Positions 11,147 through 22,401 of a DNA stretch of 64,000 nucleotides are shown piece after piece; positions within the stretch are counted from its first letter, which is position 1, and each line of letters starts with the position of its first letter. Below the pieces are notes generated by a model. It saw nothing but the letters and a program-made list of their open reading frames with translations. It was not told the origin of the DNA and did not search any database. Both the position numbers and the translations under genes were made by a program. Source of the DNA: Azolla caroliniana (lineage: Eukaryota > Polypodiophyta); NCBI GenBank assembly GCA_043228905.1, contig JBHGNT010000006.1:14570001-14634000 (forward strand), in the 5' to 3' direction.

Positions 11147-12029
11147 AAAGCCGGAAGTTGAGCGACGATCCGTTGCATCGCCAGCCCAATCGGCATCCGT
11201 GTAGCCGACAAGCTCTTCGGTTATACCTTGCTAGTATAAGAGCCCCCGGTCCTTAGTGCCGCTTACATACCTCAGTATTCGTTGCGCGCACTGAAGGTGC
11301 TGCACGATCGGCTTCTACATGAATTGGCTTACCACTCCGACCGGATAGCTAATGTCGGGTCGGGTGATGGTCAAGTAGATCAGGCTTCCGACTATTTGTC
11401 GGAACCGTTTCTCATCGCAGGCTGGTCCGAAGTTGGGACGGATCTTCTGATTCCGGTCCAGGGGTGTGGAGACAGGTCAGCATTCCGTCATGCCGAACTT
11501 GTACAACATATTCAACACATAATGGCGTTGAGAAAGCAATATGCCGTTGGGGGTGCGGATCACCTCGATCCCCAAAAAATAATGAAGGTCCCCCAAGTCC
11601 TTCATATCGAATGCGCCCGACAACTGGGACTTGACACGGTTGATTTCCGGAAGACCTAGGCCGGTGATGACTAAATCATCAACATAGAGTAAGATACATA
11701 CCGGACCGTTTGAGCCTTGATGGATGAACAGGGAAGAGTCTGACTGAGAGGCAACAAACCCCATCTTTCGCAACCAGTGCGTGATCTTAGCATTCCAAGC
11801 ACGGGGGGCTTGCTTCAAGCCGTACAACGACTTCCGCAGCCGGCATATCGCTGACTTGTTCATCTCCGATTGAAATCTGGGGGGTTGAGTCATAAAGACT
11901 TCTTCTTCAAGATCTCCTTGAAGGAAGGCATTCTTCACATCCATCTGATGAAGATGCCACCCCCTTGCCGCAACAACCGCCAGTACCACACGAACCGTCG
12001 TCATCTTCGCTACAGGAGTGAAGGTCTCA
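11147..12029 (-). pseudogene. Copia-F reverse transcriptase, C-terminal part
   Basis: Reading leftward from 12029: ETFTPVAKMTTVRVVLAV, then QMDVKNAFLQGDLEEEVF, SLYGLKQAPRAW, and the catalytic YVDDLVIT near 11690. The frame is open to 11477. Between 11147 and 11476 it continues with stops towards TRPDISYPVG and ADWAGDATDRRSTSG, joining RNase H. The N-terminal piece of RT lies at 22657-22844, because transposon H split the gene between codons for DE and TF. Confidence 0.88.
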
Positions 12030-12093
12030 GGGTGAAAGCATGCAAGTGGAAACAATTAGCTATGTCCTTGACATAGCTAATTAGCTATGCAAA
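12030..12093 (+). repeat. Element H left terminal inverted repeat and subterminal palindromes
   Basis: The 25-bp TIR begins GGGTGAAAGCATGC and ends GGAAACA at 12054. It pairs with 22628-22652 at 23 of 25 positions. Directly inside, at 12055-12093, are AATTAGCTATG and TAGCTAATTAGCTATG, half and full copies of the palindrome that also borders the other end. These could be transposase-binding sites. Confidence 0.9.
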
Positions 12094-12401
12094 AAGCTAC
12101 CATTGATAAATAGTCATTTTAGTAAAAAGCCATCATTAATAAATTAAGTATGCAAAAAACTACCATTGAAAATACTAGAGTGTTTTAATTACATATGTAA
12201 ATGAGTGCCATAAATGTGCAACATAAATTGATGTGTGCACCATAAATGTGTACCATAAATTATATATCGAATTCCTAGGTCCATTATGCATGATCCTTTG
12301 CCACATCACGTAGGCCATCTCTAGTTGAGTATTGTGGGTTAGTTGCTACCACTGTTGCTAAACCCTATCAAGTCCACCTGCCGCCACTCTACACTGAGGG
12401 G

Positions 12402-13075
12402 CCGCTACTGTGCGTTCCAAGCATCATCAAAGAGCTGCTCAATCTGACGGGGTTCTCTTCTTTGTGACACTCTACACTCAGGGGCCACTACTATGCATTC
12501 CAAGCATCATCAAAGAGCTGTTCAATCTGACGGGGTTCTCTTCTCTGTGCCACTCTACACTCAGGGGCCACTACTATGCGTTCCAAGCATCATCAAAGAG
12601 CTGTTCAATCTGACGGGGTTCTCTTCTCTGTGCCACTCTACACTCAGGGGCCGCTATTGTGCGTTCCAAGCATCATCAAAGAGTTGTTCAATATGACGGG
12701 GTTCTCTTCTCTGTGCCACTCTACACTCAGGGGCCGCTATTGTGCGTTCCAAGCATCATCAAAGAGTTGTTCAATCTGACGGGGTTCTCTTCTCTGTGCC
12801 ACTCTACACTCAGGGGCCGCTATTGTGCGTTCCAAGCATCATCAAAGAGCTGTTCAATCTGACGGGGTTCTCTTCTCTGTGCCACTCTACACTCAGGGGC
12901 CACTACTGTGTGTTCCAAGCATCATTGGTAACTGTTCAATCTGACGGGGTTCTCTTCTCTGTGCCACTCTACTCTCAGGTGCCTTCTATGTGTGTTCCAA
13001 GCATCATCGGTAACTGTTCAATCTGACGGGGTTCTCTCCTCCATTGCCATCATTCTATACTCAGTTGCCGCTACT
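12402..13075 (+). repeat. 83-bp tandem repeat, about eight copies
   Basis: Near-identical 83-bp units contain GCGTTCCAAGCATCATC, TCAATCTGACGGGG and CACTCTACACTCAGGGG. The first five are almost perfect; the last two or three are shorter and diverged (to about 13075). Overlapping 67-residue frames start every 83 bases only because the unit repeats, and are not genes. The array lies between the left end of H and its transposase gene, so it may be part of the upstream regulatory region. The stretch 12094-12401 shows nothing else. Confidence 0.92.
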
Positions 13076-13369
13076 GTCCAGTCCCGGATTGCTTCCACAT
13101 TTCGATTTGACGGAGTTCACTCATCCAACGGCAACATTCTACACTCAGTTGTCGCCATTGGTCGGTCTTGGATCGCCTCCTCAACTGTTTGATCCAACGG
13201 AGTGAACTCCTCTACTATTTGGTCTTGGATTGCAATAACTTTTCTGTCTATTGATTATCTTGTGTATTGTTGTGTCTAATCTTGTGTATTGTGGAATATT
13301 TTTGTGTATTGTTGTTGCCCATACCCATCTTAAATACTTGTTTTTTTTCTGGAAATTTAGGGTTTTAAC

Positions 13370-14118
13370 ATGTCCAGCCAAATGGAAGGGGAAGAAGGGT
13401 GTTTAGAATTACCCCTCAATGATCATAAGGATAGGGATGATGCTATCAGGACACAACAAGCCATACAAAACTATTGGGCAGAAAAAAAAAGGAAACATCG
13501 TCAATTGTTGAAGGATACGAAAGCCACACTCAATAAAGGTAAGGATAGTTTAGCTGAGAATGTAAGTAATGCGACTACCATCATAGAGAGAAAGGTTGTA
13601 GACTATTTCAATGTTCAAACCAAGCACATCAGCAATGAAGAAAAGAAGGTAGTACTTTATGGAATATGTAATGATCCATCGATAAAGGACTTAGTTGATT
13701 GTGATGGTCTTAATGCAAAATATCATCTATTTTAGTAAATAATCTTCGTAATAGTTTCGTATCCATGAGCAGGTCAGAAGATGATCTTGTCTTAAAAAGG
13801 TCCAGTCTAATGATGTTACTTAATAGTGATGTTGGCGATATAAACATCAGTGAGCTATCTAAGGTAATTGGTGTTAGTAGAAAAACAGTGTACAATACAA
13901 TGAACCGTATAATTTCCTCGGGTGAAGGATCTAGTCTACTAAAGCTAACTACAAGATGTAAGCCAATGACACCCATAACATTTGAAATCAAGGATGTAAT
14001 CACAATGTTTTGGACTAATGAGAGTAGGGTTTCACCCAATAAAAAGGATTTATGCAGGAAACGTGTTGGAAGAAATCAATACGAGGAGCATCCCATTCAT
14101 CTTCTTGATGTACCTCAA
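13370..14118 (+). pseudogene. Element H transposase, N-terminal exon(s)
   Basis: A first frame (13370-13735) encodes a charged region with NYWAEKKRKHRQLLKDTKA. A second (from about 13732, long open part 13765-14118) continues VNNLRNSFVSMSRSEDDLVL and contains a helix-turn-helix-like block, SELSKVIGVSRKTVYNTMNR. The two are one base out of register near 13730, so a frameshift or short intron separates them. The block ending HPIHLLDVPQ stops at a GT donor (14119), where an intron full of palindromic repeats begins. The region probably binds transposon ends. Confidence 0.6.
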
Positions 14119-14857
14119 GTATTTACATTTATCTCAACATTTGTTTTGACTCTACACGGAAAGTTAATTAGCTCAGTTAGCAGAAAAGCTAATTAGCTTA
14201 TCAGTTACATTTACCTCAGTTAGCTACTAGGATAGCTACTACATAGGTAACTGGCTACTCTCAATAGCTATTACCATGATAGCTAATGAGCTATTCTCAA
14301 TAGCTAATTTAGGTACTACCAGATAATTAGCTGTACTAGTAGCTAGTTAGTTATCATGGTAGCTAGTTAGCTATTTCGTTATTACCAGCTAATTAGCTAC
14401 TAGGAAAGCTAATTAGCTACCATGATAGCTAATTAGCTTACTAGGACAGCTAATTAGCCACCGTGATAGCTAATTAGCTACTAGACCAGCTAATTAGCTA
14501 CCATGATAGCTAATTAGTTACTAGGAAAGCTAATTAGCCACCACGATAGCTAATTAGCTACTAGACCAGCTAATTAGCTACCATGATAGCTAATTAGCTA
14601 CTAGGAAAGCTAATTAGCCACCATGGTAGCTAATTAGCTACTATAGCTACTAGACCAGCTAATTAGCTACCATGATAGCTAATTAGCTACTAGGAAAGCT
14701 AATTAGCCACCATGATAGCTAATTAGCTACTAGGACAGCTAATTAGCTACCATGATAGCTAATTAGCTACTAGAATAGCTAATAAGCTACTAGAATAGCT
14801 AATAAGCTAGGATAGTTAGCTAGTTACGAGAATAACTAATTCCCCTTTATTACGCAG
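14119..14857 (+). repeat. Intron of H transposase filled with AGCTAATTAGCT array
   Basis: The interval starts GTATTT and ends TTACGCAG. From about 14165 to 14830 it is an array of TAGCTAATTAGCTAC units alternating with TAGGA/CATGA spacers. AGCTAATTAGCT is its own reverse complement. The open frame runs past 14119 to 14196, but the protein on either side joins better if this block is spliced out. Confidence 0.7.
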
Positions 14858-16662
14858 GTCGATTTATTTATTAGGTTCAAACGAATGCATCCAACTATCA
14901 AAGTTCAACTATGAACATTCGAGTCTCTTAAGCCACACTTTGTGAGACGCTTAAAGGATCGATACACATGTTGTTGCATTTACCATGTACGGATGGGTTT
15001 TCTGAAGGACTCTGTTAATCTACTACGTCACCATAACGCATCCCTAACTAATACAGTTTGCACATGTGGTGCCCAATCTGTCGATCAAGCCCGCAAGTGG
15101 AGTGTAAATCATCTGAGCACGTTATCTCTTCCATGAGTTATTTATTAGATTCAATATTGTGTCCGAGAGAAACTTACGCTTTCTTCCATATTCATAAATG
15201 TGTCATGGGTTTATGTCAAGATTGTGGCCCTACTAGATTTAGGTGGTGTCCAAATGAATTGAGTAGTGAAATATTGATCTCTGTGAAGTTCTTTGAGTTA
15301 GTGAACACCAATTTCGAAGGAAAGGTGTGTAAAAGAAAGGATCTAGTTCGGAAGATGCTTAAACCAAGGGATTTGGTGTCTCTGTTTGTAGTATCTCTAG
15401 GAAAGTTCATTAAACACAACTTCATTTTTTGATGGCAGGCCCATCAGTTTAAGACTTCCATATCTGATTTCCCAAATGATGTAGTAGTCTCAGTAGTAGA
15501 TTTTGCAGAGAATTATACTTTCAAGCAGCAGAATGAAATTCAATATATGCATTGGTGTTCAGTTCAGGTAACCATTTTTGTGCACATAACATATTTTCGA
15601 GTTTCAGGTGATGTTAAAAAAGTAATTCATTTCTTTATTTCCGATGATAAGTTACATTGGCAGTGGTTATTAGCTCAACGTTTGGAGCTTACTCAACATT
15701 GGGTCTGGTCTGACGGAGTTGTGTCACAATTCAAGGCTCGACGTCCATTTTATTTTGTGGGGAGGTATCCTGCTATAACAGGTTTGGAGATGAGATGGAA
15801 TTTTTTTGGGTCTGGCCATGGTAAAGGTGAACATGATGGTGCAGGGGCTGTTATAAAGCGGGCACTTACCCATGAACAACTAAAGACAGATGGTGTGCAC
15901 ATGAATTGTGCATCACATGTAGTTGAATTTTTAAGAACAAATATGTCAACGAGTGCAACAGGTGTTTATTCCTCGCAAGTCCGAGATATCAAACGTGAAT
16001 TTTGGGAAGTGAAGATAGATGAAGTAAATAGGGAGAAGACCTGGGAGTGCCAAGGAATTCCCGAATTGCGATCTTTGCATGCTGTTCGCGGTTATTCCAG
16101 GTTGGATGGTCATTGTATTGCGGTTAGAAAATTGACTTGTTTTTGCTTCCATTGTGTGCAGGGAAATTGGAGATATTTTCTAAACAAAGCATACATTCAG
16201 AATTGGGAGTATCACACTCTGAATGATAAGGAAGCAGTTGATGGAGAAACAAGGTAGAATGCTGACTTCACATATGAGGGACTTGGAGATACTTTGAGTG
16301 ATGTCCTGAACGTTGGGGATAACTTCGCTGTAAATGATGAAGAAGGCAATTCAGAGGGTGCTGATTTCTATATATTAAAGTGCACGGTTAGTAAACAGTG
16401 TGCAAGGCAGAATATTGTAGATGCATGGGGAAATTTTGTATCTGCCGGGACATTCTACATCGAAGGCATTTTTTATGCAAAACTAGATGACTATGAATAT
16501 GTGTATAGGCTGTTAGAAGACAAACCAGCGGCGTACATGTACTCTCATTTCGTCAGGTGCATCAACGTCCCAATGTCAGAATACAATAGCTACTCAGGTT
16601 TATACACTGTTGGTGCTAATGTGTATGAATGTATTTACAATAGTATGCCATGGAATTTGTAG
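14858..16662 (+). pseudogene. Element H transposase, catalytic region
   Basis: Reading resumes with KPHFVRRLKDRYTCCCIYHV, then a Cys/His cluster (SILCPRETYAFFHIHKC, CQDCGPTRF). The core follows: VVDFAENYTFKQQNE, then VWSDGVVSQFKARR, then SGHGKGEHDGAGAVIKRAL. Asp in DFAENY, Asp in WSDG and an acidic residue in KGEHDG are candidate DDE/D catalytic residues. The last part (16258-16662) is GTFYIEGIFYAKLDDYEYVY. Lesions are a stop near 14911, a frameshift near 15100, TGA at 15431 and TAG near 16255, so this copy is probably dead. I recognise the core as Sola-like, with moderate certainty. Confidence 0.65.
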
Positions 16663-17011
16663 CTACAAGTAGCACTTACCATGTTCTCTTGTAAAACAAA
16701 CATGTATTTCGCGAAAACAGTTAAATAAATTCGTTTGAGAATCAATTTCTTGTATACAATCTGCTTTCTGTGCTTCTTTCTCAATAAAATCATGTTTTTT
16801 TTTGTTAAGTTTTAAGTTATAAGTTATAGCGAAATAGTCATCAATAGCTAATTAGCTGTACAAATGCAGCTAATTAGCTGTCAATAGCTAATTAGTCATC
16901 AATAGCATGAAATCAACAATCTGCAACATATTCCTCAAATTACACAATAGATAAGTACAGTGGGAACAAGTAATTAAATTCTTCATTGAATAATGTCATC
17001 TCTTTACATAT
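16663..17011. other. Intergenic stretch between convergent H genes
   Basis: About 350 AT-rich bases lie between the 3' ends of the two H genes. It holds AATAAA-like sequences (near 16724 and 16784), which could serve as polyadenylation signals for the transposase. A short cluster of AGCTAATTAGCT repeats lies at 16845-16910. No ORF of note. Confidence 0.55.
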
Positions 17012-18305
17012 TTATAAATTACCATTGGAAATATCTACAAATCTCCTATAAACAGCTAAGCTCTTGCTAGTCAGTGGAATGAGTCTACATATATTATCCG
17101 CATATCGAGCTCGGTATGGAGTCCACAACCATGCACCTAGTTGGCAGCTCACTGTTTGCACCAGGTACTGTTCAGGCATTTCCTCGGGTAGAATGAGACA
17201 GCATCTCCGAATATTGAAGTAGTGCCGGAAATGTTCTGTATCCAAAATCAATGTATTGTCGGCATTATATTCAGGCCAAGTAGCCCAAAAATCAGAAAGT
17301 CTCTTGAATCTTGCAGCTTCCATTTGCTCACAATTTTCTCGTGCCCATTGACCTTTAAAACGACTTTGCCATTTTGGGAAGAATCTTGCCAAACACTTCC
17401 ACACATCTGATTTTGGTTTTTCACTCCAAATAAACAAATCAAAGTATTGCACAGCCCACTCTAGAAACTGATTCGCGTCCCTCCTTGGTTGCATATATCT
17501 CACACTCATCAAGACTTTATCAAGCTCCAAGATCAAGGCTCTTCTTTCGACTTCTAGTGGTTTAGGTTTCCATTCCTGAAACTGAGCTGTTGTTACACCA
17601 TTTTCTGGTAAGATACAATCAATCTCAATCAGCTCAGGTTCGGCCGACACAACTGGCATCCTTTTTCTCTTCAAACCCCTAGTCGACTGTGTTGGGCCTG
17701 GCTTCACATTCTGGTGCTCTTGTTTTGTCGACTTAGTTATCAATCCTTGGATTACCTCGGTGCATGTAGCTACTGATCTGCTCGATATCAGTCCACTGGT
17801 ATCACATGTTGCATCTACCTGCAACACCAAGTCATCCGTGCTACATGCTGCATCTACCTGCAACAAACACCAAGTCATCCGTGCTACATGCTGCATCTAC
17901 CTGCAACACCAAGTCATCCGTGCTACATGCTGCATCTACCTGCAACACCAAGTCATCCGTGCTACATGTTACATCTACCTGCAACACCAAGTCATCCGTG
18001 CTACATGTTGCATCTACCTGCAACACCAAGTCATCCGTGCTACATGCTGCATCTACCTGCAACACCAAGTCATCCGTGCAACATGCTTGATCAACTTGTG
18101 TGACCAGATCACTTGTGTCAGTTGCTACATCTACTTTCAAGATGGGGCCCTTTAAACATGCCGCAATATCAACAGTATTCACACTGCCATTGGCCTTACG
18201 AGCAATAGAATCAAACCCTTTAGACTCTGCAACATCAGAAAACATCAACATATTCCCACTCACAAAGTAACTAACAGTCTCACAAAACAACATCTTGAAC
18301 ATCAA
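17012..18305 (-). pseudogene. Element H second gene: FCP1/NIF-like domain and 13-residue repeats
   Basis: The 3' part of the minus-strand gene encodes, in order, a repeat block (LQVDAACSTDDLV), a basic patch RGLKRKR, and a domain like FCP1/NLI-interacting phosphatases of the HAD fold. It shows RALILELDKVLMSV, FLEWAVQYFDLFIWSEKP, then FKRLSDFWATWPEYN and NTLILDTEHF. HAD enzymes need DxDx; here the first Asp is Glu (ELDK), so phosphatase activity is doubtful. Two frames (17012-17896 and 17841-18305) meet in the repeats, where a 4-base insertion shifts the frame. Why a transposon carries this domain is unknown. Confidence 0.65.
17806..18085 (+). repeat. 39-bp minisatellite in the H second gene
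   Basis: Seven copies of a 39-bp unit (for example CATCTACCTGCAACACC then AAGTCATCCGTGCTACA). On the minus strand each codes 13 residues, LQVDAACSTDDLV. The second copy has four extra bases (AACA duplicated near 17863), giving 43 bp and breaking the frame. Other copies differ by single changes. Confidence 0.95.
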
Positions 18306-18489
18306 AGAGTTTCAGTCATAGAACAACACTCTTCAAATTATCTTGGAAAAACATCATAGAGTTCCATTACATAATGTGGATCAAGCAACAACCAATCTGA
18401 GGTTTTACTTGTCCAACAGGATAGTAAAACTTCATAAAACCCTAGCAAAATCCCTAAGCTAACAATCATATCCAACTAAACAGTATTTC

Positions 18490-19015
18490 GCTCCACTACG
18501 TCTGGGCCCCTTGACCGAGTAACTGGTCTTGTTCTTGATCGTGGCCCCTTCTTCAGCCTTTTTCTGGTCGGTTCCCCATTTAGCCTTGCTTCTTTCACCC
18601 AATGCGCAAGTGTGTCCTCCGACAACCTTCCCATCGCCTCAGCAGCTAATTGCACATCAGCCGTTTCTTAAACTAGCTTTTCAAGCACAGAGGGATCTGT
18701 TTGGACATTTTCAGTAGTTGGGCTCGGTGGGGTGGAATCAAGGTCTTGAGATTCGAAGAAATGTTGCATCAAGTGTTCATAAACACTGTTGTTGTGAACC
18801 TCAGTTTTACATGTTGTTTCCACTATTTCATGGCATTTCACATCGTTGCCTAATTCAGTACACTGTTCCAAAAGAATAGGGTGGAGCTGATCTTAAGGAG
18901 ATGTGATAGCAGGGCTCTTACTTTCAGCCACGTTGGCAGCAGTATCCTCATCTGTTGCAGCGTCATCAACACCAAACACATCATGTGCCGTCCTTAGTCC
19001 ACAAGATTCTACAAT
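18490..19015 (-). pseudogene. Element H second gene: acidic/basic linker exon
   Basis: After an acceptor-like TTATTGTAG (complement near 19016) the minus strand reads ESCGLRTAHDVFGVDDAATD, then, past a TAA near 18893, EQCTELGNDVKC and a stretch that is open over 18668-18871. After another stop it continues RLSEDTLAHWVKEARLN and a strongly basic GEPTRKRLKKGPRSRTR. The basic part could be a nuclear localisation signal. No enzyme domain is visible. The frames fit one protein lying between the RING-like exon and the FCP1-like part. Confidence 0.5.
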
Positions 19016-20103
19016 AACATGGCAGCTATTTAGGATAGCTAATTAGCTACTTTACTAAACTATGGTAGAAGCTAGGATAGCTAATTAGCTAGTACGATAG
19101 CTAATTAGCTACTTTACTCAACTATGGTAGTAGTTAGGATAGCTAATTAGCTACTATGGTAGCTAATTAGCTACTTTACTTAACTATGATAGTAGCTAGG
19201 ATAGCTAATTAATTAGCTACTTTACTCAACTATGGTAGTAGCTAGGATAGCTAATTAGCTACTTTACTCAACTATGGTAGTAGCTAGGATAGCTAATTAG
19301 CCACTTTACTCACTATGGTAGTAGCTAGGATAGCTAATTAGCTACTTTACTCAACTATGGTAGTAGCTGGGATAGCTAATTAGCTAGTAGGATAGCTAAT
19401 TAGCTACAATGATAGCTAATTAGCTACTTTCTCAACTATGTAGTAGCTAGGATAGCTTATTAGCTACTAGGATAGCTAATTAGCTGCCAGTAGCTAATTA
19501 GCTACTAGGATAGCTAATAAGCTACTTTACACAACTATGGCAGTAGCTAATTAGCTACTATGATAGCTAATTAGCTAATAGGATAGCTAATTAGTTGCCA
19601 GTAGCTAGGATAACTAATTAGTTGCCAGTAGGATAGCTAATTAGTTTTTTTACACAACTATGGTACTAGCTAATTAGCTAGTACCATAGTCAATTAGCTA
19701 CTAGGATAGCTTATTAGCTACTTTATACAACTATGGCAGTAGCTAATTAGCTAGTAGGATAGCTAATTAGTTGCCAGTAGCTAATTAGCTAGTAGGATAG
19801 CTAATTAGCTACTTTACACAACTATAGTGCTAGCTAATTAGCTATGAGTAGCTAATTAGCTAGTAGCTAACTAGCTGGCATTAGCTAATTAGCTGCTAGT
19901 AGGATAGCTAATTAGCTAGTAGCTAACTAGCTGCCACTTAGCTAATTAACTACTGTAGTAAACTATGACAGTAGCTAATTAACTAATATGATAGCTATTA
20001 GTTGCTTTAATAAACTATGGTAGTAGCTAATTAGCTACAACGATAGCAGCAAAATAGTTTCCATACTTTTTACAGCTTAGCTAATTAGAAAAGACTAAGC
20101 TTA
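19016..20103 (+). repeat. Large AGCTAATTAGCT array, probably intronic
   Basis: About 1.1 kb is composed almost entirely of TAGCTAATTAGCTA units interleaved with a second motif, TTTACTCAACTATGGTAGTAG. Since the core is palindromic, both strands read alike. It lies between two coding blocks of the minus-strand gene and is flanked by plausible splice sites, so it is probably an intron expanded by repeat growth. Confidence 0.85.
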
Positions 20104-20484
20104 TTAGCTACAGTATGGTATACATGTTAGTTTTCTCCACTCATTTGGTAGAGCTGTACTGCAATCTCCCAAACAAAATGCAGCAATTCGACAGGCATGT
20201 TGAAAACAAAGCAAATGGTATGTGTGTTTGCATGGTTGTAGGTGAACCAACAAAGACGTAGTTTTGTCCTCCACACCTAACCTGCAAGCGATGCAACGTG
20301 CTTGAACTATCAATAAATCATTTTCTGGTTTTGCTTCATTTGGTAAGGGAGCAAGAATGTTCAGGTCCAAATCTTGTCTGGTCCTTACCATTCCCTCCAC
20401 AAAATGTAGCTGCTTCTTAAGGCAGCTAACTACCTGTTCTTGATGAATGTATTGTTCCTTCAACGCAACAGAGAAATTTACCAA
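20104..20484 (-). pseudogene. Element H second gene: RING-like zinc cluster exon
   Basis: The frame reads KEQYIHQEQVVSCLKKQL, a helical start, then RCIACRLGVEDKTTSLLVHL, QPCKHTYHLLCFQHACRI and AAFCLGDC. The spacing of C-x2-C, C-x-H and H-x2-C and a later C-x3-C recalls RING fingers, though the last pair is not standard. RING domains usually bind E2 enzymes; a DNA- or protein-binding role is equally possible here. The exon probably starts after TTGAAG at about 20464. Classification is tentative. Confidence 0.55.
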
Positions 20485-20541
20485 TTAATTATTCCTGTTG
20501 TTGAAAGATACACCAACTTTGCTCAGGAATCGTTAACTTAC

Positions 20542-20685
20542 TTGAAGCTTATCCAAATTGTAATCTGCAATAGTATTTACACCTAGAAGGTCCAGGTTCA
20601 TTGAAAGAACCTGGATCTCTATTTGCAGTTGTATTTTACATTGGGGATCTAGTGGCCCCTCTAATTCAAGCTCCTGTTGCGCAAC
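20542..20685 (-). pseudogene. Element H second gene: leucine-rich coiled-coil exon
   Basis: A 144-base minus-strand block is framed by AATAG (acceptor side, complement at 20686-20690) and GTAAG (donor, complement at 20537-20541). It reads VAQQELELEGPLDPQCK then IQLQIEIQVLSMNLDLLGV, a helical leucine-rich pattern. It is in phase with the exon before it (ending RNKIQ) and with the RING-like exon after it. It is too short to have a start codon of its own. Confidence 0.6.
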
Positions 20686-20768
20686 CTATTCCAGATAATG
20701 CTTGATTAGCACATTTTACCCTTAAAGTTATTTATAACACAATCACATACCAGCAAAACAATAGTTAC

Positions 20769-21450
20769 CTGAATCTTATTTCTAATCGTTGTAACAGCGG
20801 AAGTAACTTTGCTCTCCATTGCAGAAGCCATTGTGGCTTTCTCTAAATCAGTCTTAAAACATGTCAATGTCTCACAGGCTTCATGGACATTTTTTAGCAT
20901 ATAGCTAACCAATGTCTCACCTATATCATCGACATTGGCTTTCCTTGGGTGTCGGTGTGGTGTATGCCCCCAGTCTTGCTGGGAGTCGGTAGTTGCATCA
21001 ACAACTGCCATGCTCCAAAATCTGTCTATTTTTTGTGCCAAGGTCCCCATCTTTCGGCATCTTTTTACCGATGCCTCACCATAGACTGCCCAAGCTACCC
21101 TATACATTTGAGGGTCTCTGGATTCCTCCGCTGTTTTGTAGTACTCATATGCAAATGCTCTAGCAAATGAAACTGACAACTCATTGTTGACTGGGATCTC
21201 CTGATGAACTTTCTGGTGCAGTCTCATGCAGTCATCGTACAAGTCGGCTCGTACATGCTTCAGCTTGACCTTGCCTTTGACTCTAAGCACTGTATATACT
21301 GTCATCCAGTCTACATCACTGATCAATTTATCACTTAGGACAGTAGGGTCAACACCCTCGAGTGACAGACCATAGGTGTTGTGGAAGTCCTCCTTTGTCT
21401 TGCAAAATTTTGCGAAGTTTAGCACTCTCGTATACGGAGGAACAAGCCAT
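20769..21450 (-). pseudogene. Element H second gene: unknown globular exon
   Basis: A 682-base exon starts after ATATTTCAG and ends at a CAG/GTAACT donor. It reads RWLVPPYTRVLNFAKFCKT, then VDWMTVYTVLRVKGKVKLKH, FARAFAYEYYKTAEESRD and MASAMESKVTSAVTTIRNKI. The block is free of stops, mixed helical, and resembles nothing I can name. The first codon is completed by the exon at 22072-22118 (SGSSNR). Being uninterrupted for 225 codons, it is a good query for finding relatives of H. Confidence 0.65.
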
Positions 21451-22071
21451 CTGAAATATCATTTCAGAAATCATAAAATAGTGCAAAATCAGAATATGTG
21501 AGAATCAGAAACCCCAATCAACAACAACAAAAATGGTGCAAAATCTTTAACTTAGCAAATCAGAAACCCTAATCATAATTTGTATTCAGAAATTTGAAAT
21601 CAGAAACCCTAATCAAAATCTGTAATCAGAAGTTTGAAATCAGAAACGCTAATCAAAATCTGTAACCAGAAACCCTATTCAGAAATTCTAATCAGAAATT
21701 TATAATCAAAACCCTAATCAGAAATTTCAATTAGAAACCCTAATCAGAAATTTCAATCACAAACCCTAATAAGAAATCCTAAACAGAAATTTATAAACAA
21801 AAACCCTATTCAGAAATTCTAATTAGAAATTCTAATCTATAATCAAAATTTGTAACCAGAAACCCTATTCAGAAATTCTAATCAAAAATTTATAATCAAA
21901 AACCCTAATCAGAAATTTCAATCAGAAACCCTAATCAGAAATTTCAATCACAAACCCTAATCAGAAATTTATAAACAAAAACCCTAATCAGAAATTTCAA
22001 TTAGAAACCCCAATCATCACTAAAGACAGGATTAAACACAAAAAAAGCAATATAAACACACCTGTTGCTAC
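21451..22071 (-). repeat. Intron with AAACCCTAATCAGAAATTT repeats
   Basis: From about 21530 to 22010 this putative intron is built of imperfect units, AAACCCTAATCAGAAATTT and AGAAATTCTAATC, alternating. AAACCCTAA resembles the plant telomere unit, but the spacing and intervening bases show it is not telomeric DNA. Splice sites fit at both ends (donor AACAG/GTGTG, acceptor ATTTCAG). Confidence 0.7.
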
Positions 22072-22401
22072 TCCCCGATTTGCGAGACATCCTTACATGG
22101 GACTCCAAGGACTTCGCCCTATTCGATTTTGGGGAAATATGAATCGGCACCAAAGTTCAGACAGTAGTCAAAAAGAAAAAACAAATGTTTGGGGTTTCTA
22201 TAACTGAAACATACCTGGACGATGATCGAGCGGGTTCTGTGTTGTAGCTCTCAATCTGCAATGTCGATTTTCTGTTGTTGCGGGAGCTACGTTTGCGTTC
22301 GTGCTCTGAGTACTCCATCTGCGTTCAAAATCAGACTTAGGCAATGTCGATTTTCTGCTGTTGCGGGAGCTACGTTTACGTTCGTGCTCTGAGTACTCCA
22401 T
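22072..22401 (-). pseudogene. Element H second gene: basic N-terminal exons
   Basis: An ATG at 22401 begins MEYSEHERKRSSRNSRKS, an Arg/Ser-rich basic start, and runs to a possible donor (CAG/GTATGT) at about 22215. A second exon (22072-22118, acceptor AATAG) encodes VRMSRKSGSSNR and splices in phase to 20769-21450. An 83-bp tandem duplication (22258-22340 and 22341-22423) gives two start-like ATGs and breaks the frame between copies, so the true start is uncertain. Confidence 0.5.

Noticed and set aside
12410-13026. Series of 67-residue ORFs
   Set aside because: They restart every 83 bases because of the tandem repeat and lie in shifting frames; not genes.
12402-13075. CRISPR-like array
   Set aside because: Units are contiguous and near-identical with no unique spacers, and the context is a plant transposon.
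14165-20100. Centromeric or other genomic satellite
   Set aside because: The AGCTAATTAGCT arrays are confined to element H, interrupted by its exons, and appear beside its TIRs, so they are better seen as part of H.
21530-22010. Interstitial telomere repeat (AAACCCTAA)
   Set aside because: The telomere-like word alternates with AGAAATTT-type sequence at irregular spacing and is intronic; no run of pure telomere units.
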